Source of the DNA: Trigonopsis variabilis
Lineage: Eukaryota; Ascomycota; Trigonopsidomycetes; Trigonopsidales; Trigonopsidaceae
NCBI GenBank assembly: GCA_003707065.3
Contig: PPXM03000003.1
Span: 868,001 to 932,000 of the forward strand
Reading direction: 5' to 3'
DNA: 64,000 bases
Shown here: positions 35,806-47,652 of the stretch, piece by piece
Position numbering within the stretch: position 1 is the stretch's first letter
Layout: the number at the start of each line of letters is the position of its first letter
Notes under the pieces: model-generated
Databases searched by the model: none
Seen by the model: only the letters and a program-made list of their open reading frames with translations
Told to the model about the DNA's origin: nothing
Made by a program: the position numbers and the translations under genes

Positions 35806-36815
35806 TTTGTTTTGTTGTCTGATAAAGACGATAAAGATCTTACCCTACAGACACAGCTTTGCGCCATGGAAAGCGTTACCTATTTCAGTAGGTTTATCAA
35901 TTACTGATTAGGAACAACTGATGATAGTGATTTGGTGCAGACTTCAATCTTTAGTTCCACCTCATTAAATGAACTGATGGATTTTTAAGCTTGACTATCT
36001 GTTGGAATATGTCGAAATGATCTCCGTCTTGGGTGCTGGCTAGGCCAGACGAAGCAAAGGTGGAAAGCGACAGAGAAGCCATTTCACTTCTCGAGATGCG
36101 CGATATCTAGCTTTGAGTTTAGAGGTGTAGCATTGCTCTTTATCTCTTGCAATCTTTTCTTTGCAGAATCTGTCGCGTCCTCGTACTTTGGCTCAGGTAA
36201 AGCTGTATGGACCGGACCGTTCAGATCGTTACTATTTAGTGGAGACTATCAGACAGGAGGCAGTCAGTTATACCAGGAAAAAATATCCAGTCTCATAACT
36301 ATTTTAGGCGCTTTTGGAAGATCATGAGACTACTTGCTTACCAATACCTTCGTACTAAGTCCAGAGATATTCTTTACATTACTACATTTAGAAGATAGGG
36401 ACCGTACTGCCCAATCTCAACGAATCCGGAGCTACTCGCATTCATGTATTCTCAGCAAAGACATAGAAGTTTGTAATTAGAATTCCTTAATTTAAAAAGA
36501 TGGTGATATTAGATTGCACGTATTACAGCGGGAACCATATTATTATAAAGTGGGCTCTTTTTCGATTTCGTCTCGCAAGCCAATTATATCTTGATTTTTT
36601 ATTCACCGGTCATCCTGTTGTATAATAAATAAAAAACCCGGGCATGCATTAACTATCGTTAACTGGGTCTATCGTCAAAGCAGAGTCGTTACTATTGTGC
36701 CCGAGGCACAGTGAGCAACGACGCCCCGTTGTCCACCGCCCCGTTAAACCGCGCTCGGTTCTCCTTGGCTTGACATTCGATACGATAGATTAGTCCCACC
36801 ACGTCTCATACGGGC
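35806..36815. promoter_or_regulatory. Divergent upstream region of CYB5 and the ArfGAP gene
   Basis: 1.0 kb between divergent starts. The ArfGAP-proximal end is unusually GC-rich and holds a hairpin at 36686-36721 and a 9-base direct repeat CGCCCCGTT at 36722-36730 and 36737-36745. An AT-rich half lies nearer CYB5. Confidence 0.5.
36686..36721. promoter_or_regulatory. Imperfect hairpin upstream of the ArfGAP gene
   Basis: Inner arms TGTGCC and GGCACA with a three-base loop are framed by outer arms TCGTT and AACGA. It ends 95 bases before the ATG and is followed at once by two CGCCCCGTT copies 15 bases apart. A regulatory role is inferred from structure and position. Confidence 0.4.
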
Positions 36816-38444
36816 ATGTCGAAACAAACTCAAGCAAATATCGATCGAAATCATGCGACGCTGAAGGCTCTTTGTCGAGAGCCAGGCAACAAATTCTGTG
36901 CCGACTGTAAGAAGTCATCCCATCCTCGATGGGCGGCCTGGAACTTTGGTGTATTTATTTGTATCAGGTAAGGAGCTTGATCGACTAGGTGTACTAACCC
37001 TTCAAGGTGTTCGGGAATCCATCGTAGTATGGGTACTCATATCTCGAAAGGTATGGAGACTCTTGAGGACGTCGGCCGTGAAGCTTGCTAATGTCAGTGA
37101 AATCGGTTGACCTTGATGTTTGGAATGATGATCAAGTGGCCAATATGGTGAAATGGGGAAACGCGAAAGCGAACGCGTATGGAGACCCGATGGCGACTTC
37201 TAATCTCTCTAGGTACTGGGAAGCTAAACTGCCTGAAGGCCACGTGCCGTCCGATGGGTACGATTTCTTTATCTACCAGCTAATTGTTTAGAAAGATTGA
37301 GAGCTTTATTCGGACCAAGTACGAGCTTAAACGGTGGGTTGCCGATGGAGAGATCCCGGATCCGGCCAGTATATCTACCACGGCCCGATCCTTGAATCCT
37401 CCCTTGGCTCCTTCAAACCATAACTCCCGTCATGTACATCACCATAAACGTCAATCCTCGTTAAGCAATCTCACTTCAAAGCCTCAACCGTCTCCTAATA
37501 AATCTTCTTATGCTCAACCTAACCTTCTGTCCTCCAACCGGCCGACTATTCGTCAACCCACTACTGACTCTCTCCTTGGGGGACTTGATTTTGGACCACC
37601 TTCTGCTACAACTGTGGCTGGTCCTGTGCAGCCTCGGGCCACTAAGCCTGTTGAATCCGTTCCCCAGCAATCAGTATCTCAGCCTGCGTCCCCTTCCTCA
37701 GGAAGGCCCGATTTGAAAATGTCGATTCTTTCTCTTTATGCTTCAGCACAAAAGAACAATACAGCATCTTCATCCTCGGCGAACTTGAAACAGACAGGTC
37801 CTGCCGGTTTTTCTTCCGTGCAACCTCCTCGTTCTGCTCCCCAATCCGGATCGGCCTCCTTGCTGGACCTTTCGAGCGCTTTGAGTGACTTGTCGTTTTC
37901 AAATCAGCCCTCTTCTCGTCCACCTGTGTCGTCTCCTCCTGTTTCTTCAGGAAGGTCCTCATCTAATGTCGATATTCTAGGAGATCTTAACTGGAACTCT
38001 ACATCAGCTACTACGGCTAATACATTCCCTATTCAAACTCAGCCAAAGACGAAAGCAATCACTACAGCCGATTTCAAAGCTGCAGCGCCTTCCAATAAGA
38101 ATACACCTTCTGGATTGAATTCGCTAAATGCTGACTTTTTCAACGAGCCGAGCCTGCCTTCAGAAGTCACACAAGGATTTGGCACTAGCTCTAAATTGGC
38201 TCCTACTCCATATTCAGGCCGTGCTGATGTGTCCATTAACGGGACTCGTGCATCCAATAAGGTAACCCTTGAAGAAGACTTTGGAGAATTTGAGTCCCAT
38301 ACTACAAGTGGATTTGCGAGCTTCGACAATGAATGGACCCGACCTACTTCCAGTTCCAACGGTGGTACTGCTACTTCAGCAACTGCTGCTCAACCTGGTC
38401 TGATTTCCGAAGATGATATCTTTGGGTCGAATGTGTGGAAATGA
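36816..38444 (+). CDS. AGE2: ArfGAP (Age2/SMAP type)
   Basis: A GTPase-activating protein for Arf in the trans-Golgi and endosome routes. Five exons, 36816-36967, 37007-37050, 37098-37176, 37213-37257 and 37292-38444, with introns of 34-47 nt, encode 490 residues. The ArfGAP zinc finger is at the N-terminus: [22 protein letters not shown] then IRCSGIHRSMGTHISKVKS, which gives the C-x2-C-x16-C-x2-C arrangement and the arginine finger in GIHR. The domain ends near YELKRWV. The remaining 360 residues are Ser/Pro/Gln-rich and disordered, with a likely clathrin or EH-type motif cluster near SLLDLSSALSDL and an acidic FGEFE stretch near the end. The gene is divergent from CYB5. The domain order, finger first then a long tail, supports Age2/SMAP over Glo3 or Gcs1. 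Confidence 0.88.
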
Positions 38445-38755
38445 TGATCGTCACCATCTTATGGTAAAAAGCTTTCTTGGTTCTGTCTAGATATCTATAC
38501 TCGAAATTAAAATCTGAATGACTTTAGAAGAGCGTTAACACCGCCCATCTGTAAACAAGTATTTTGCAACATCTGCGATATCGTCCATTCCACCGTTGAG
38601 GGCAGGGGCCTAATAGCAGGCGTTACCATTTGAAAGCGTCTACGAGCCAGCATTCCCAAGAGCAGGTCCGACCAGCCCATTGTTCTTGACCCATCTCGTA
38701 TCTTAAACGGAGTCAACAAAATATAACTTGACAAGGACTGAAATTCTGAGCTCCT
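38445..38755. other. Short region between the ArfGAP and BSD-domain genes
   Basis: 311 bases on the same strand, holding a 3' UTR and the next promoter. Nothing recognised. Confidence 0.5.
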
Positions 38756-40064
38756 ATGGACGCATATGATCAAATAACCAACAGTGCACCCACTCGAGAA
38801 GGGACTCCTGCCAAAGAACAAGGAGCCAAAGAAGAAAAAGGTACGAAGACTATTCATCTTGAAAAAAACATAAATGAAGCAGTTGAATCATTTTCTGCTT
38901 CACCTTGGGGTCTTCGACTGGGCTCATTTATTGAGACTGTAAAACGTCAGGTGAGTGTGAAATGCAATTTTCATTGGAAGGATGGAAAGATCAAGATCCT
39001 CTCTCGACCTTGATTGTGGATTGAGCTTAAATATAAAACATACTTTGCTATTATCCGGTTGTTGGCTGACTGTAGGGGGAATTGGTTTTGGATGCCACGA
39101 AGAAAGATCTACAGGAAGCTAGAAAAGATATAGAGTATTTGACTGCTCAAGCAAGTCGAGAAATTGGGCAGATATCCCAGGCGGTCACTGGAAAAGATGA
39201 TCAGGAAGACGGCACGAATCAAAATAAAGCTAAGGATGGTCTTGAGAACTCATCGGAATCGTTAGCTACCGTGACTTCATCCGCAAAACCTTCAATGTTT
39301 GATATTGTGAAAGAAAGAGCTATGAAAAATGTCCAAGCACTGGAAAATGCTGAAGATATGGCTGATGACTTTCTGGAGCAGTACTTGTCAAAGCTCAGTT
39401 CAGGAGTTGGAAGCTTTGTTCGATCAGCCATTAGTGTTTCTGGTCCTGATCATTCTGGTCAAACATCCGAAGAAGTCCTCTTTGATGCTGGAACAGATGG
39501 CGCAAAGCGTCAGATATAGTAAGTGATACTGATTTACAATTTGGATGTAACTGACTCTGCAGTGCTTCTCGACTGGACGCTCAGCTCCATGCTCTTCATA
39601 ACTCCACAGAACCGTTTACGAACGGAGCAGAGGATGATAAATACAATGCCTTTTTTGAATCCTTTTCTGCCGAAGACGAGACCGATAGAATTGCTCGCGA
39701 TCTGGAGAAATATCCGGAACTTCGTAAACTAATGGAAAAATTAGTACCGGATGAACTCCCATATAAAGTATTCTGGGCCAAGTACTATTTCCTTCGTGAC
39801 CAGATTGACCAGGAGGAAGCTCAACGAAAGAAGTTGCTGGAGAGTGCCAGCAGAAATGATGAAGAGGAGAAATTTGACTGGGATAACGACGAAGAAGAGG
39901 AGGCTGAGGAAGAGAAGAAGGAAACCAAAGGGGATGCTGTCACATCACGTCGTCCGTCGAGCGAGAGCAGCTACGATATAGTATCTAAAGCAGGAACTAA
40001 TACGCCACGGAAGAACGAGCTAGCAGCCACTGCCGAAGATGAAAGTGATGATGATTGGGAATGA
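38756..40064 (+). CDS. BSD-domain protein (Dos2-like)
   Basis: A 379-residue acidic protein of uncertain role with a BSD domain. Exons 38756-38950, 39076-39518 and 39563-40064 have introns of 125 and 44 nt. The N-terminal part has a low-complexity segment and an amphipathic helix (EAVESFSASPWGLRLGSFIETVKRQ) resembling the start of Dos2-type proteins. The BSD domain occupies about residues 210-285, with the Phe-Trp pair in LPYKVFWAKYYFLRD and the preceding DLEKYPELRKLMEKLVPDE. The C-terminus is strongly acidic (DWDNDEEEEAEEE) and ends DDWE. In yeast, Dos2 is linked to ubiquitin-dependent processes. I infer homology from domain placement only. It converges on LUC7 with about 150 bases between stops. 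Confidence 0.72.
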
Positions 40065-40216
40065 TGGATAAGGGAGCTACGTGATTGCTTATTTCGGTCT
40101 GATATTGTTTGCCTATTGTTTGTTACTGCCTTCTCTTTTTTGTGTTGGAGAATTCTGTGAAAGAAGCTGCAAAGGATGAAGTTGAGGCAATTGGAATTCG
40201 TTTGACTGATACACAC

Positions 40217-41132
40217 TTACCGCCGTCTTCGACCCCCTCCATTTGGGCGACGCGGAACTGACCTTGGCTGGTTCCTTGTATGAAGAGCAGATGGAGGAGG
40301 TCGGTAATCTTTTAGTCGCTCCTTGAGTTGCTTATATTGTTTTCTCATGATGACGAATCCAAGGTGCATCTTACCTCCAAAATGATCGGCAAGGCGCCGG
40401 TTGTTATCCAGCTTTGATAGATATGCTCCACACACGTCACAAACAGTCAGTTTCTGATGGCCGCTTGCTCCTGCATTTTCCGTTAATACTTGTAAATCTC
40501 TTTCTTTAGCCTCTATTTCAAGCGCTTGGTCTTGTAACAAGTTATAGTCGTCCATCGCTTGCCCTAATCTTCTTACATCACCTAGTCAAGGTTAGTACTT
40601 AAATTAGTACATCAAATACAGACCTAGTTTAATCATCTCTGTTATTGTATCTCTCGTTTTCTCATTCAGCTCTCGAATCTCCTGTACCTGGATGGTTAGC
40701 TCGGGCAGTCTCGACATACTAACGGTCCGCGAAACATGGACATCTTCTTCAGCATTAACATCAAGCCTCCTTCTTGCTGATTCCAACTTTTTATTACAAT
40801 CCGCCACGTGAGTCTCGAGGTCTTGGAGATATTGCCATTCCAGTAAGTTCACAAGATCAGGGTCGCTTTTCTTCTCAACGAGGGCCTCAAACTCGCTTTT
40901 GAGTGCTGGAGAATGAATATTTGGACAGGTACCGATATCTTGCTTAGTATTGGTAAATAAATCGTGAGGACACGATCCGCAGATGTAGCTTTTGCACACC
41001 TCTGGATCAGTTAACGAATATGTCTTATGAGGGCCTGAATTTCCAAGGGCGTCCGCACCCATCAATTGCTATTATCAGCAAAGTATTCCACTATATCCTT
41101 ACCTCTAGCAGCTTTCGCTGTTCAGCTGCCAT
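40217..41132 (-). CDS. LUC7: U1 snRNP protein Luc7
   Basis: A U1 snRNP component that stabilises 5' splice-site pairing. Three exons, 41103-41132, 40624-41068 and 40217-40581, with introns of 34 and 42 nt, give 279 residues. The N-terminus (LMGADALG) is the Luc7 signature. A first zinc finger of C-x7-C-x5-C-x3-H type appears as C-K-S-Y-I-C-G-S-C-P-H. The second, CDVCGAYL then DNNRRLADHFGGKMHLGF, is a C2H2 finger, the region thought to contact the 5' splice site. Coiled-coil segments fall between and before. The C-terminus is short and Arg-rich (RPNGGGRRRR) without long RS repeats, as in yeasts. This is a good candidate to influence the many weak-to-strong donor choices in this genome. Confidence 0.93.
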
Positions 41133-41267
41133 GGTTGTCAAGTGTCTCCAGTCAATTCTTCTTCACTTTGAGCGATACAACTCGAGGTGATCCTCGACCG
41201 AAGACAAGATGCGAGTAGACCGTATGTGAAAGAAAGCGAGAAGACCATCACAAAAAAAATAAGTGCA

Positions 41268-41289
41268 ATATATATATATATATATATAT
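41268..41289. repeat. AT dinucleotide microsatellite
   Basis: Eleven uninterrupted AT units between the LUC7 start (41132) and the stop of the deubiquitinase gene (41402). The true copy number may vary between strains. Confidence 0.85.
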
Positions 41290-41401
41290 TCTAGAAAACA
41301 ACACAGTTTGCAGGTTATACTCAATCATAGAGCGTTATCGAAGGACTACACATGTTACTCATCAATACGTAAATGTCATCTAAAGTACAATAATCATAGC
41401 A

Positions 41402-44400
41402 TCATGTGCGAGGAACTCGCACATAGAACAATATGTAAGCGTTTTGAGTTACTATACCGTCATAGATGGGCACCGCTCGGCTATCATCAAATGCCCACCA
41501 TCCTCGCTGGCCTTTATGGACCAGCGCAGTGTAATGTCCTCCTTTCAATGTCCCATAATGGTTGATTACTCCGTATAAACTATACACGAATGGCGGATAT
41601 TGATCTCCTTTCCCCAATTTCTGCGTCCACTGGTCATCGTCGGGGACGTAGTCTGGCCAGTATTTGGTCAGATCAAGCCCTCGAACAGGATAGCTGACCA
41701 ATGTCTCAATTTTGTCACTGTGGCTGTTGCCGTAAGACTTGAACCGCTTCAAATGAACAATGAGAATATGGGGCAATCGAGATAAAGACAGTGTCTTTGT
41801 AGCTCGACGCTTCTTTCCGCAATCACTGCAATTCCATCCATTTGCGCCCTCCAAAACCTCCTTTTGAACGAATAAGTCAAAACAATTCTCCAATGAAACA
41901 ACCCCTCCTCTGTGAACTGACGGAATGGGTAGTGAGAGGAATGAAAAGGGGTTATACGTGGTCGACGTGTGTCCACAGACCGTACACATGAGCCTGCTCT
42001 GGTACTGGCCTTGAAACAAATCGACAATAATGGATTGATCCGATTTCAGATATCGCGCCCATTCAATCAGAGATGCGTATCGAATCGATAGTTTCTCCCT
42101 CTTCTTTTCTTCCTCGTCCGTTAACTCTTTCAATCGTGGCTTGCCTCCATTAACATTGAGATCTTCATGCAGCTGATCTAAAGTGAATGTCAGGTATTCC
42201 TGGGCATCCTGCTGCTCATCCCCAGCGAAGTCATGTCTTAGCCTTCCTGAAAGATCCTTCAGTCCTGCAGCAGATACATAGGCGCATCGATCGGAATATA
42301 ACAAATTAATCAAATGAGCGAAGGCATCGCTGAATGCTCCTCTAGTACCGAGTTTACTCCGAACATTCACGTAATTCTTGTAGCTTCCGTCAAGAAAAAT
42401 GGCAGCCAAAGGAGTCGATCCAGCGAGGCACTGGATAACACTGTTCATATAACAATTGTTTCCGAGATTCTTCAAGCCAGTCGTGCCTCCAGAAGGAAGC
42501 GTACGCGATCTTGACGACGGAAATATGGGCGGATGATGCAGGAGAGAAGGGACCATCTGCTTAGTAGATTTGTCAGATAGGTCTGTAGAAGATCTACTGG
42601 CCAAGGGCTTCTGTTGATTGTTCTTGTCCAAGATCAATGGGTGATAAGGTTCGATATTGCCTTTATGGGGGTGGGTAGGCATAGGAATAGAAGGTGGCTT
42701 GGTAGCCGGCGCGTTGTATGGACGCGGAACAGGAGGAGGAGTGACAGGAATATGAGAAAAATAATCATTGACATTTTTCACATAAGGGATTTTGGTTTGT
42801 CGCGTCTGCCCACCTTCTGAGATCTCCCTGGATCCAAGGCGTGGAGATATGCTCCGGGAACGATATTCACTGGGATTCAGACGGAGTTGCGGGTTCATTC
42901 GAGTCAAATCAGAATGCACCCTGTCGGTGCGGTTTTTCATTTCAATAGTCGGTTCCAAGTGTGATGTGGTATTTGGGCTCTGCTCAACTCCAGTCGGTCC
43001 TACTTGTTCTATCCAAGCCTCTATTCCTCCAACTAGGAGGCAGGGAATCCGTTGCAAAGGTTTATGGAATGCGTGATCGAACAAAGCCAGCACCAGATTG
43101 TTAATAGCCTTTGCCGCATCTGGATTCTCTGCAGATTTCAAGGACGAGGAAGATTCATCGTAGAAGACCACCAGGCCGAATTGGCTGCGGCGAGAGAATA
43201 ATTCTTGCTCTCTACTAGGAGAAATACACAGAGCATTCTCAAGGTCCTGATCTGTCATATTTTCACGGAGGACGATTGGTTCAAGACAGAGAACATTTTT
43301 ATGCTTTATATGGCCTTGTTCAAAATCCTCGCGGTATCGAATATCGATTAATAAGATTTCATCAGGAGCGTTATCAAGATAGTATTGTAATCTCTCAGCA
43401 TTTACGAGATTTGCTCTCGGAAAGATAACCTTGGAATGTTGAGATCGCGATTGGATTGAAGGTTGACCAGAAGACGACGAGTTGAAAGAAGGAGGGATCG
43501 GAGGTGGATGTGATGGAGCAGGAGGTGCTGAAGGGAAGTTTTGAGACTTGTTAAAGTGAGAAGAAGCATCGCGAAGAGAGTCGGTAGCAGGTCTAAACTT
43601 TGAAACCGAGGAAAATGATAAGTCATGTCCATTTTGAGTCAGGCTATGGCTTCTCTGAGAAGTCTCAGGAACGTTATGAGATGTTTGCGAGTTTGAGGCT
43701 TGACTCGCTGAAGAGGGATGGTGAGAGGAACCAGATGACCCTGGAAGAGAGCTTGATATTGATTTCTGGTGATCAGAGGGTATCTGGGCTGAGAAGTAAG
43801 AACGATGGTGAACTTCATTCTTAGCTGAAAGAATCTGTTTAGGAGAGTTTGAGTCTTTACCAGCGATCCGCTTGGAGCAGGAAGGCTTTGCATGTCCGTT
43901 GGGCAGAGAAGAAAGATTCTCATCAGGTATGTCTTTATTTTCATATAGTAGAGGTTTTGGCGATGGCGAAGAACTGGAGTCAAATTGAGAGCCATTAGTT
44001 GAGGCATCTGTATAAAAATAAGACTTCTGATCCGGCGTCGTAGCTGAAGAAACAGAATGGGTGGCAAGGATATCTGAGCCCATGGATCTTTCTGACATCG
44101 AAGAATGTCTCGATTTATCACTCAAATTCGGACGAGGACCATTAGGCTTAGCATGAGATGCCCTTGCAAGTTTCAGTCGAGCAAACCGCTGCTCTAAATT
44201 GCTTTTAGGATCATCCTCAGATTCAACCATTGCCGCCTTATCGATCTCAGATTTGAGATTATTTATCCCTTGTTCATTGGTAACGAGCTTACTTGTTAGT
44301 CCGGTCTTGATGGTCAACTTACATTATGTAGAGACTTGATGATCTCCATGTTCGATTCATTTAAAGAGTGAGAAATGAAATCCGGATGATTAGGAATGTA

Positions 44401-44583
44401 TTCTGCAGCGAGATGAAGGGCCTTCATATAGTTCAAATAAGCCTCCGCCTTATCAAAATCTTTGAGCGAGCAGTATGTTTCATAATAATCAAGCGCCATT
44501 TGGGCAGCTTTCATGATCGACAAGTTCTCCGGCACATTTTTGGCTCGAGCAGCAAGAGCCCTGGAAGTGACCGAGGAAGGCAT
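41402..44583 (-). CDS. DOA4: Ubiquitin-specific protease of the Doa4/USP8 type
   Basis: A deubiquitinase expected to recycle ubiquitin from cargo at endosomes. Exons 44323-44583 and 41402-44287 (35-nt intron) encode 1048 residues. The N-terminus (MKAAQMALDYYETYCSLKDF then KALHLAAEYIPNH) resembles the USP8 dimerisation domain. A disordered Ser-rich region follows, then a rhodanese-like domain (ILLIDIRYREDFEQGHIKHKN to PLQRIPCLLVGG). The UCH domain starts at TGLKNLGNNCYMNSVIQCL with the catalytic Cys. The zinc ligands appear as CTVCGH and CSDCGK. The His box is INHYGTLKGGHYTALV, with FDDS after it. Fungal Doa4 has the same rhodanese-UCH order. Reading frames that start at TTG codons upstream are not credible; I use the ATG at 44583. 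It is divergent from VPS27. Confidence 0.9.
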
Positions 44584-45842
44584 CCAAGGTTGCAGAGACC
44601 TAGTCGACGACAAGTATGTAGCTGAGTTGGGAGGACTGAAAGGGACGGTCAGTGACTACATCGGCACAGTAGCCAAGACTTCAAGGAGCAGAGCTGTTTT
44701 ACGCAACTGCACACACTTTGGCTTTTTCTTTTCTATTGGGATCATTAAATAAAAGATATAACCTAGATGTAAATATGCCAGAGGTCTCAAGTATCTGGAT
44801 TAGCTATATAAGTTGAAGGACTGAGACTACAAAGAGCTTGTTTGAGAATCCAGAAATTTTCTTGAATGAGTGATGATTGTGATGTTCTATTACAAGAATA
44901 AAGGGTACTGTGTGAAATTAAGTTCAGTGTATACATACAAATCCTTTTCTGTTCCTATCAAGTGTCTTCATTTCTATTTATAAAACAGTTACCGAATATG
45001 AGTACATTAAATGCCATATATCGTGCTATATATCCTGCTGAGAGTCTATAAGACTTTCAATTCGTCATCGAAATGGTCGATAAGGTTATAAGTATGTTGT
45101 AGGAGTCATAATCTCGTTCCCTTCATTCATATCGCAGAGCGCGAGCGAAGAAAGATATTCAGTTACTGACGCTCCATACAAAGCTATGATCAACTATAAA
45201 TCAATCCAGCACCCTTGTTACCGATTAAGGTGAATCATAGAGACTTCCTGTTCACCGCTCATCGGATATTGGTATGGTGTATATCTTTGAAACAGCCATT
45301 TTGGGGAGACTCACTCGTCGTGCAAGCTATAGTTGATAGAATAGTATGCCTTTTTGAGAGCAACTAAAGGTGCTGTCGAAGAACGACAACAAAGAATCGC
45401 ATTACACAGAAAAAACCGGCATAAATGTCACTATAATTATCACAGGTATTAATTTAGTCTTGCCAGTGAAAGTACATTTAAGGGTATACTCTTCAAAATG
45501 AAAGAACCATCACGGAAATCGGAAGGATAGAGACAATATCAGCGTCTCAGTTGATTTCCCTTCATAGATAGTACGGTACAGAAAAGCTGATTTCTATATC
45601 AGAGCTTAAATCAGCCTTATCGTAAAAGGATAGTTCTATAACAACGGATGATTGTGCTAGAAGTTGCCACTCTATTTGTCTTTAACCTCTGATAAGTAAT
45701 GCGATGAAGTGCTACAAAGACCACACCGTCATTACAAGCCATCCACAACGACACCTATTCTCGAGATTGTATCGCATTGACCAATATTTTGTCAGCACCT
45801 GGGCTCGAATTATAAGAAGCGCTGGAACGTATTTGAGCAGCC
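44584..45842. promoter_or_regulatory. Divergent upstream region of the Doa4-type protease and VPS27
   Basis: 1.26 kb between the two ATGs, the largest gap between divergent genes after 13.1-14.6 kb. It contains small ATG frames with apparent splice sites near 45072, none supportable as a gene. The only TATA-like boxes lie well away from either start. Both promoters must sit here. Confidence 0.45.
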
Positions 45843-47519
45843 ATGTCGTGGTTCGGAAGTGGGTATTCAATAGACGATAAGGTGGAAGCCGCCACGTCAG
45901 AGAGTTTACCTCGAGGCGAACAGGACTTAGTGGCGAGCATGGAGATATGTGATTTGATTCGAAGTAAAACGGTCAAGCCAAAGGATGCGATGAGAAGTCT
46001 CAAGAAGCGAATGAATCATCCTAATCCGAATGTCCAACTGGCTGCGTTAAAGGTTTGAGTGAGAGGAAGAACAACCGTCTGACTTTTAGTTGATTGATAC
46101 CTGTATTAAGAATGGAGGCAATCACTTTCTTCAGGAAATAGCCTCACGAGAGTTTATGGACTCTTTAGTTGCTATCTTGCACCAAAAGCCTAATACTCAA
46201 GTTAGGGATGATATCTTGAAGTCAATCGCTTCATGGTCAAGGGCCTTTGCTCATCAGAACAATCTGTCTTATGTTCAAAGTGTTTACGATCAGCTGAGTG
46301 ATGAAGGTGCGATTTCATTAGCATATGAACTGTTGTCTAATTGTAGGATTTGAGTTCCCAGAAACTGAAGAGAGCCTTAATCCTTCGTTTATCGATACAA
46401 GTGCAGTAAGTAGCTTGAATCATCATCAGCTAACAATTCAAGCCTCCTGAGTGGGCAGATTCCGACGTCTGTTTCCGGTGTCGTACCCCGTTTTCGTTTA
46501 CCAATCGCAAACATCACTGCAGAAACTGTGGTAACGTTTTCTGCCAGGATTGCTCATCAAAAACTCTTCCTCTCCCTAATTTAGGCATTAGCGATCCTGT
46601 GCGAGTGTGTGATACATGTTATGCGAAACTGGCACCTAAGAAGAATAAGAAAGATAAAAAAGGCCATACCAAAACTTCTAGTATCGACTCAAATGACCCG
46701 GTACTATCTCAGGAAGACCAAGAGCTAAAAAGGGCTCTGGAATTAAGTTTGAAAGAGATCTCTGGAGGCCGCCCTCCTTCTGCTCCCCCTGCAGCTGCTC
46801 AACCACGGGTGGAAACTAATGAGACTTCAAACATTTATGACGATGATCCAGATATGAAGGCAGCAATCGAAGCCAGTTTGCGGGATTTTGAACAAGCACA
46901 CCAGAAAGGCCAAAAGCCGGACGTCAATAAGCCGCTTCCTGAACCGGCAGTGGAAGCAATCCAAGTTTCTCCTAATGAATTATCGCATTCAGATATTGAG
47001 AATATCTATCTTTTCTCCAATTTAGTCGACCATCTCAAAGCTGGTCCACCAACTGCCGTTCTACGGGATAGTAAGACCCAAGAGCTATACGAAACGTTGA
47101 GTTTCTTGAGGCCCAAACTGGCGAGATCGATTGGTGAAAATATCGCCAAGTATGACCAGTTTGTGGGTCTCCATGATAAACTGGTACAAGTCGTGCGGTT
47201 ATATGACAAACTCTTAGACGAACGCTTGGCTTATACATACAGTCGACATAATATTCGGGCAGCGCAAAGTCCTGAGTATCATGCCGCTCCTCCCCAAGAC
47301 CATACGCTACCCTCGTATTATTCGGCTCCCGGGATCAATCCGATAGATACAGCTGCTCCTCCTGCAGCCCACTACCCTTCAACTCCTCAATACTATGTCC
47401 AGAATCCGTCTCAGCCTGTCCAACCTGCCATGAGCACCCATCCCTTTCAGCCTGCACCGGCGGCAGTGCCATCTCAAGCTCCCGAACCAAAGGAAGAAGC
47501 GCCGTTGATTGACTTGTGA
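45843..47519 (+). CDS. VPS27: ESCRT-0 subunit Vps27 (VHS-FYVE-UIM)
   Basis: The endosomal sorter that captures ubiquitinated cargo and starts multivesicular body formation. Exons 45843-46052, 46090-46306, 46347-46405 and 46443-47519 (introns 37, 40 and 37 nt) encode 520 residues. An N-terminal VHS domain (DKVEAATSESLPRGEQDL to KNGGNHFLQEIASREFM) is followed by a FYVE finger, CFRCRTPFSFTNRKHHCRNCG, with the RKHHCR phosphoinositide pocket and later C-x2-C pairs. Two ubiquitin-interacting motifs follow, EDQELKRALELSLKE and DPDMKAAIEASLRD. A helical region matches the Hse1-binding segment. The tail is Pro/Gln-rich and ends in PLIDL, a clathrin-box-like sequence. It is divergent from the Doa4-type gene, an endosomal enzyme of the same pathway. 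Confidence 0.96.
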
Positions 47520-47652
47520 TGTATTTTGTGATCTATTGTATACTTATAGGCCTATATAATGCCTTCTGGTGGAGCATTCTCGTTACTAAATCTCGTAGCA
47601 ACATCAGTGACCTCACTGACCTCCCACTTTCCTTCCCTTTGATCCTGCGACC

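Noticed and set aside
45072-45250. Small ATG frame with GTATGT donor and GCAG acceptor upstream of VPS27
   Set aside because: The joined peptide is about 16 residues before a stop, with no family; more likely leader or chance.
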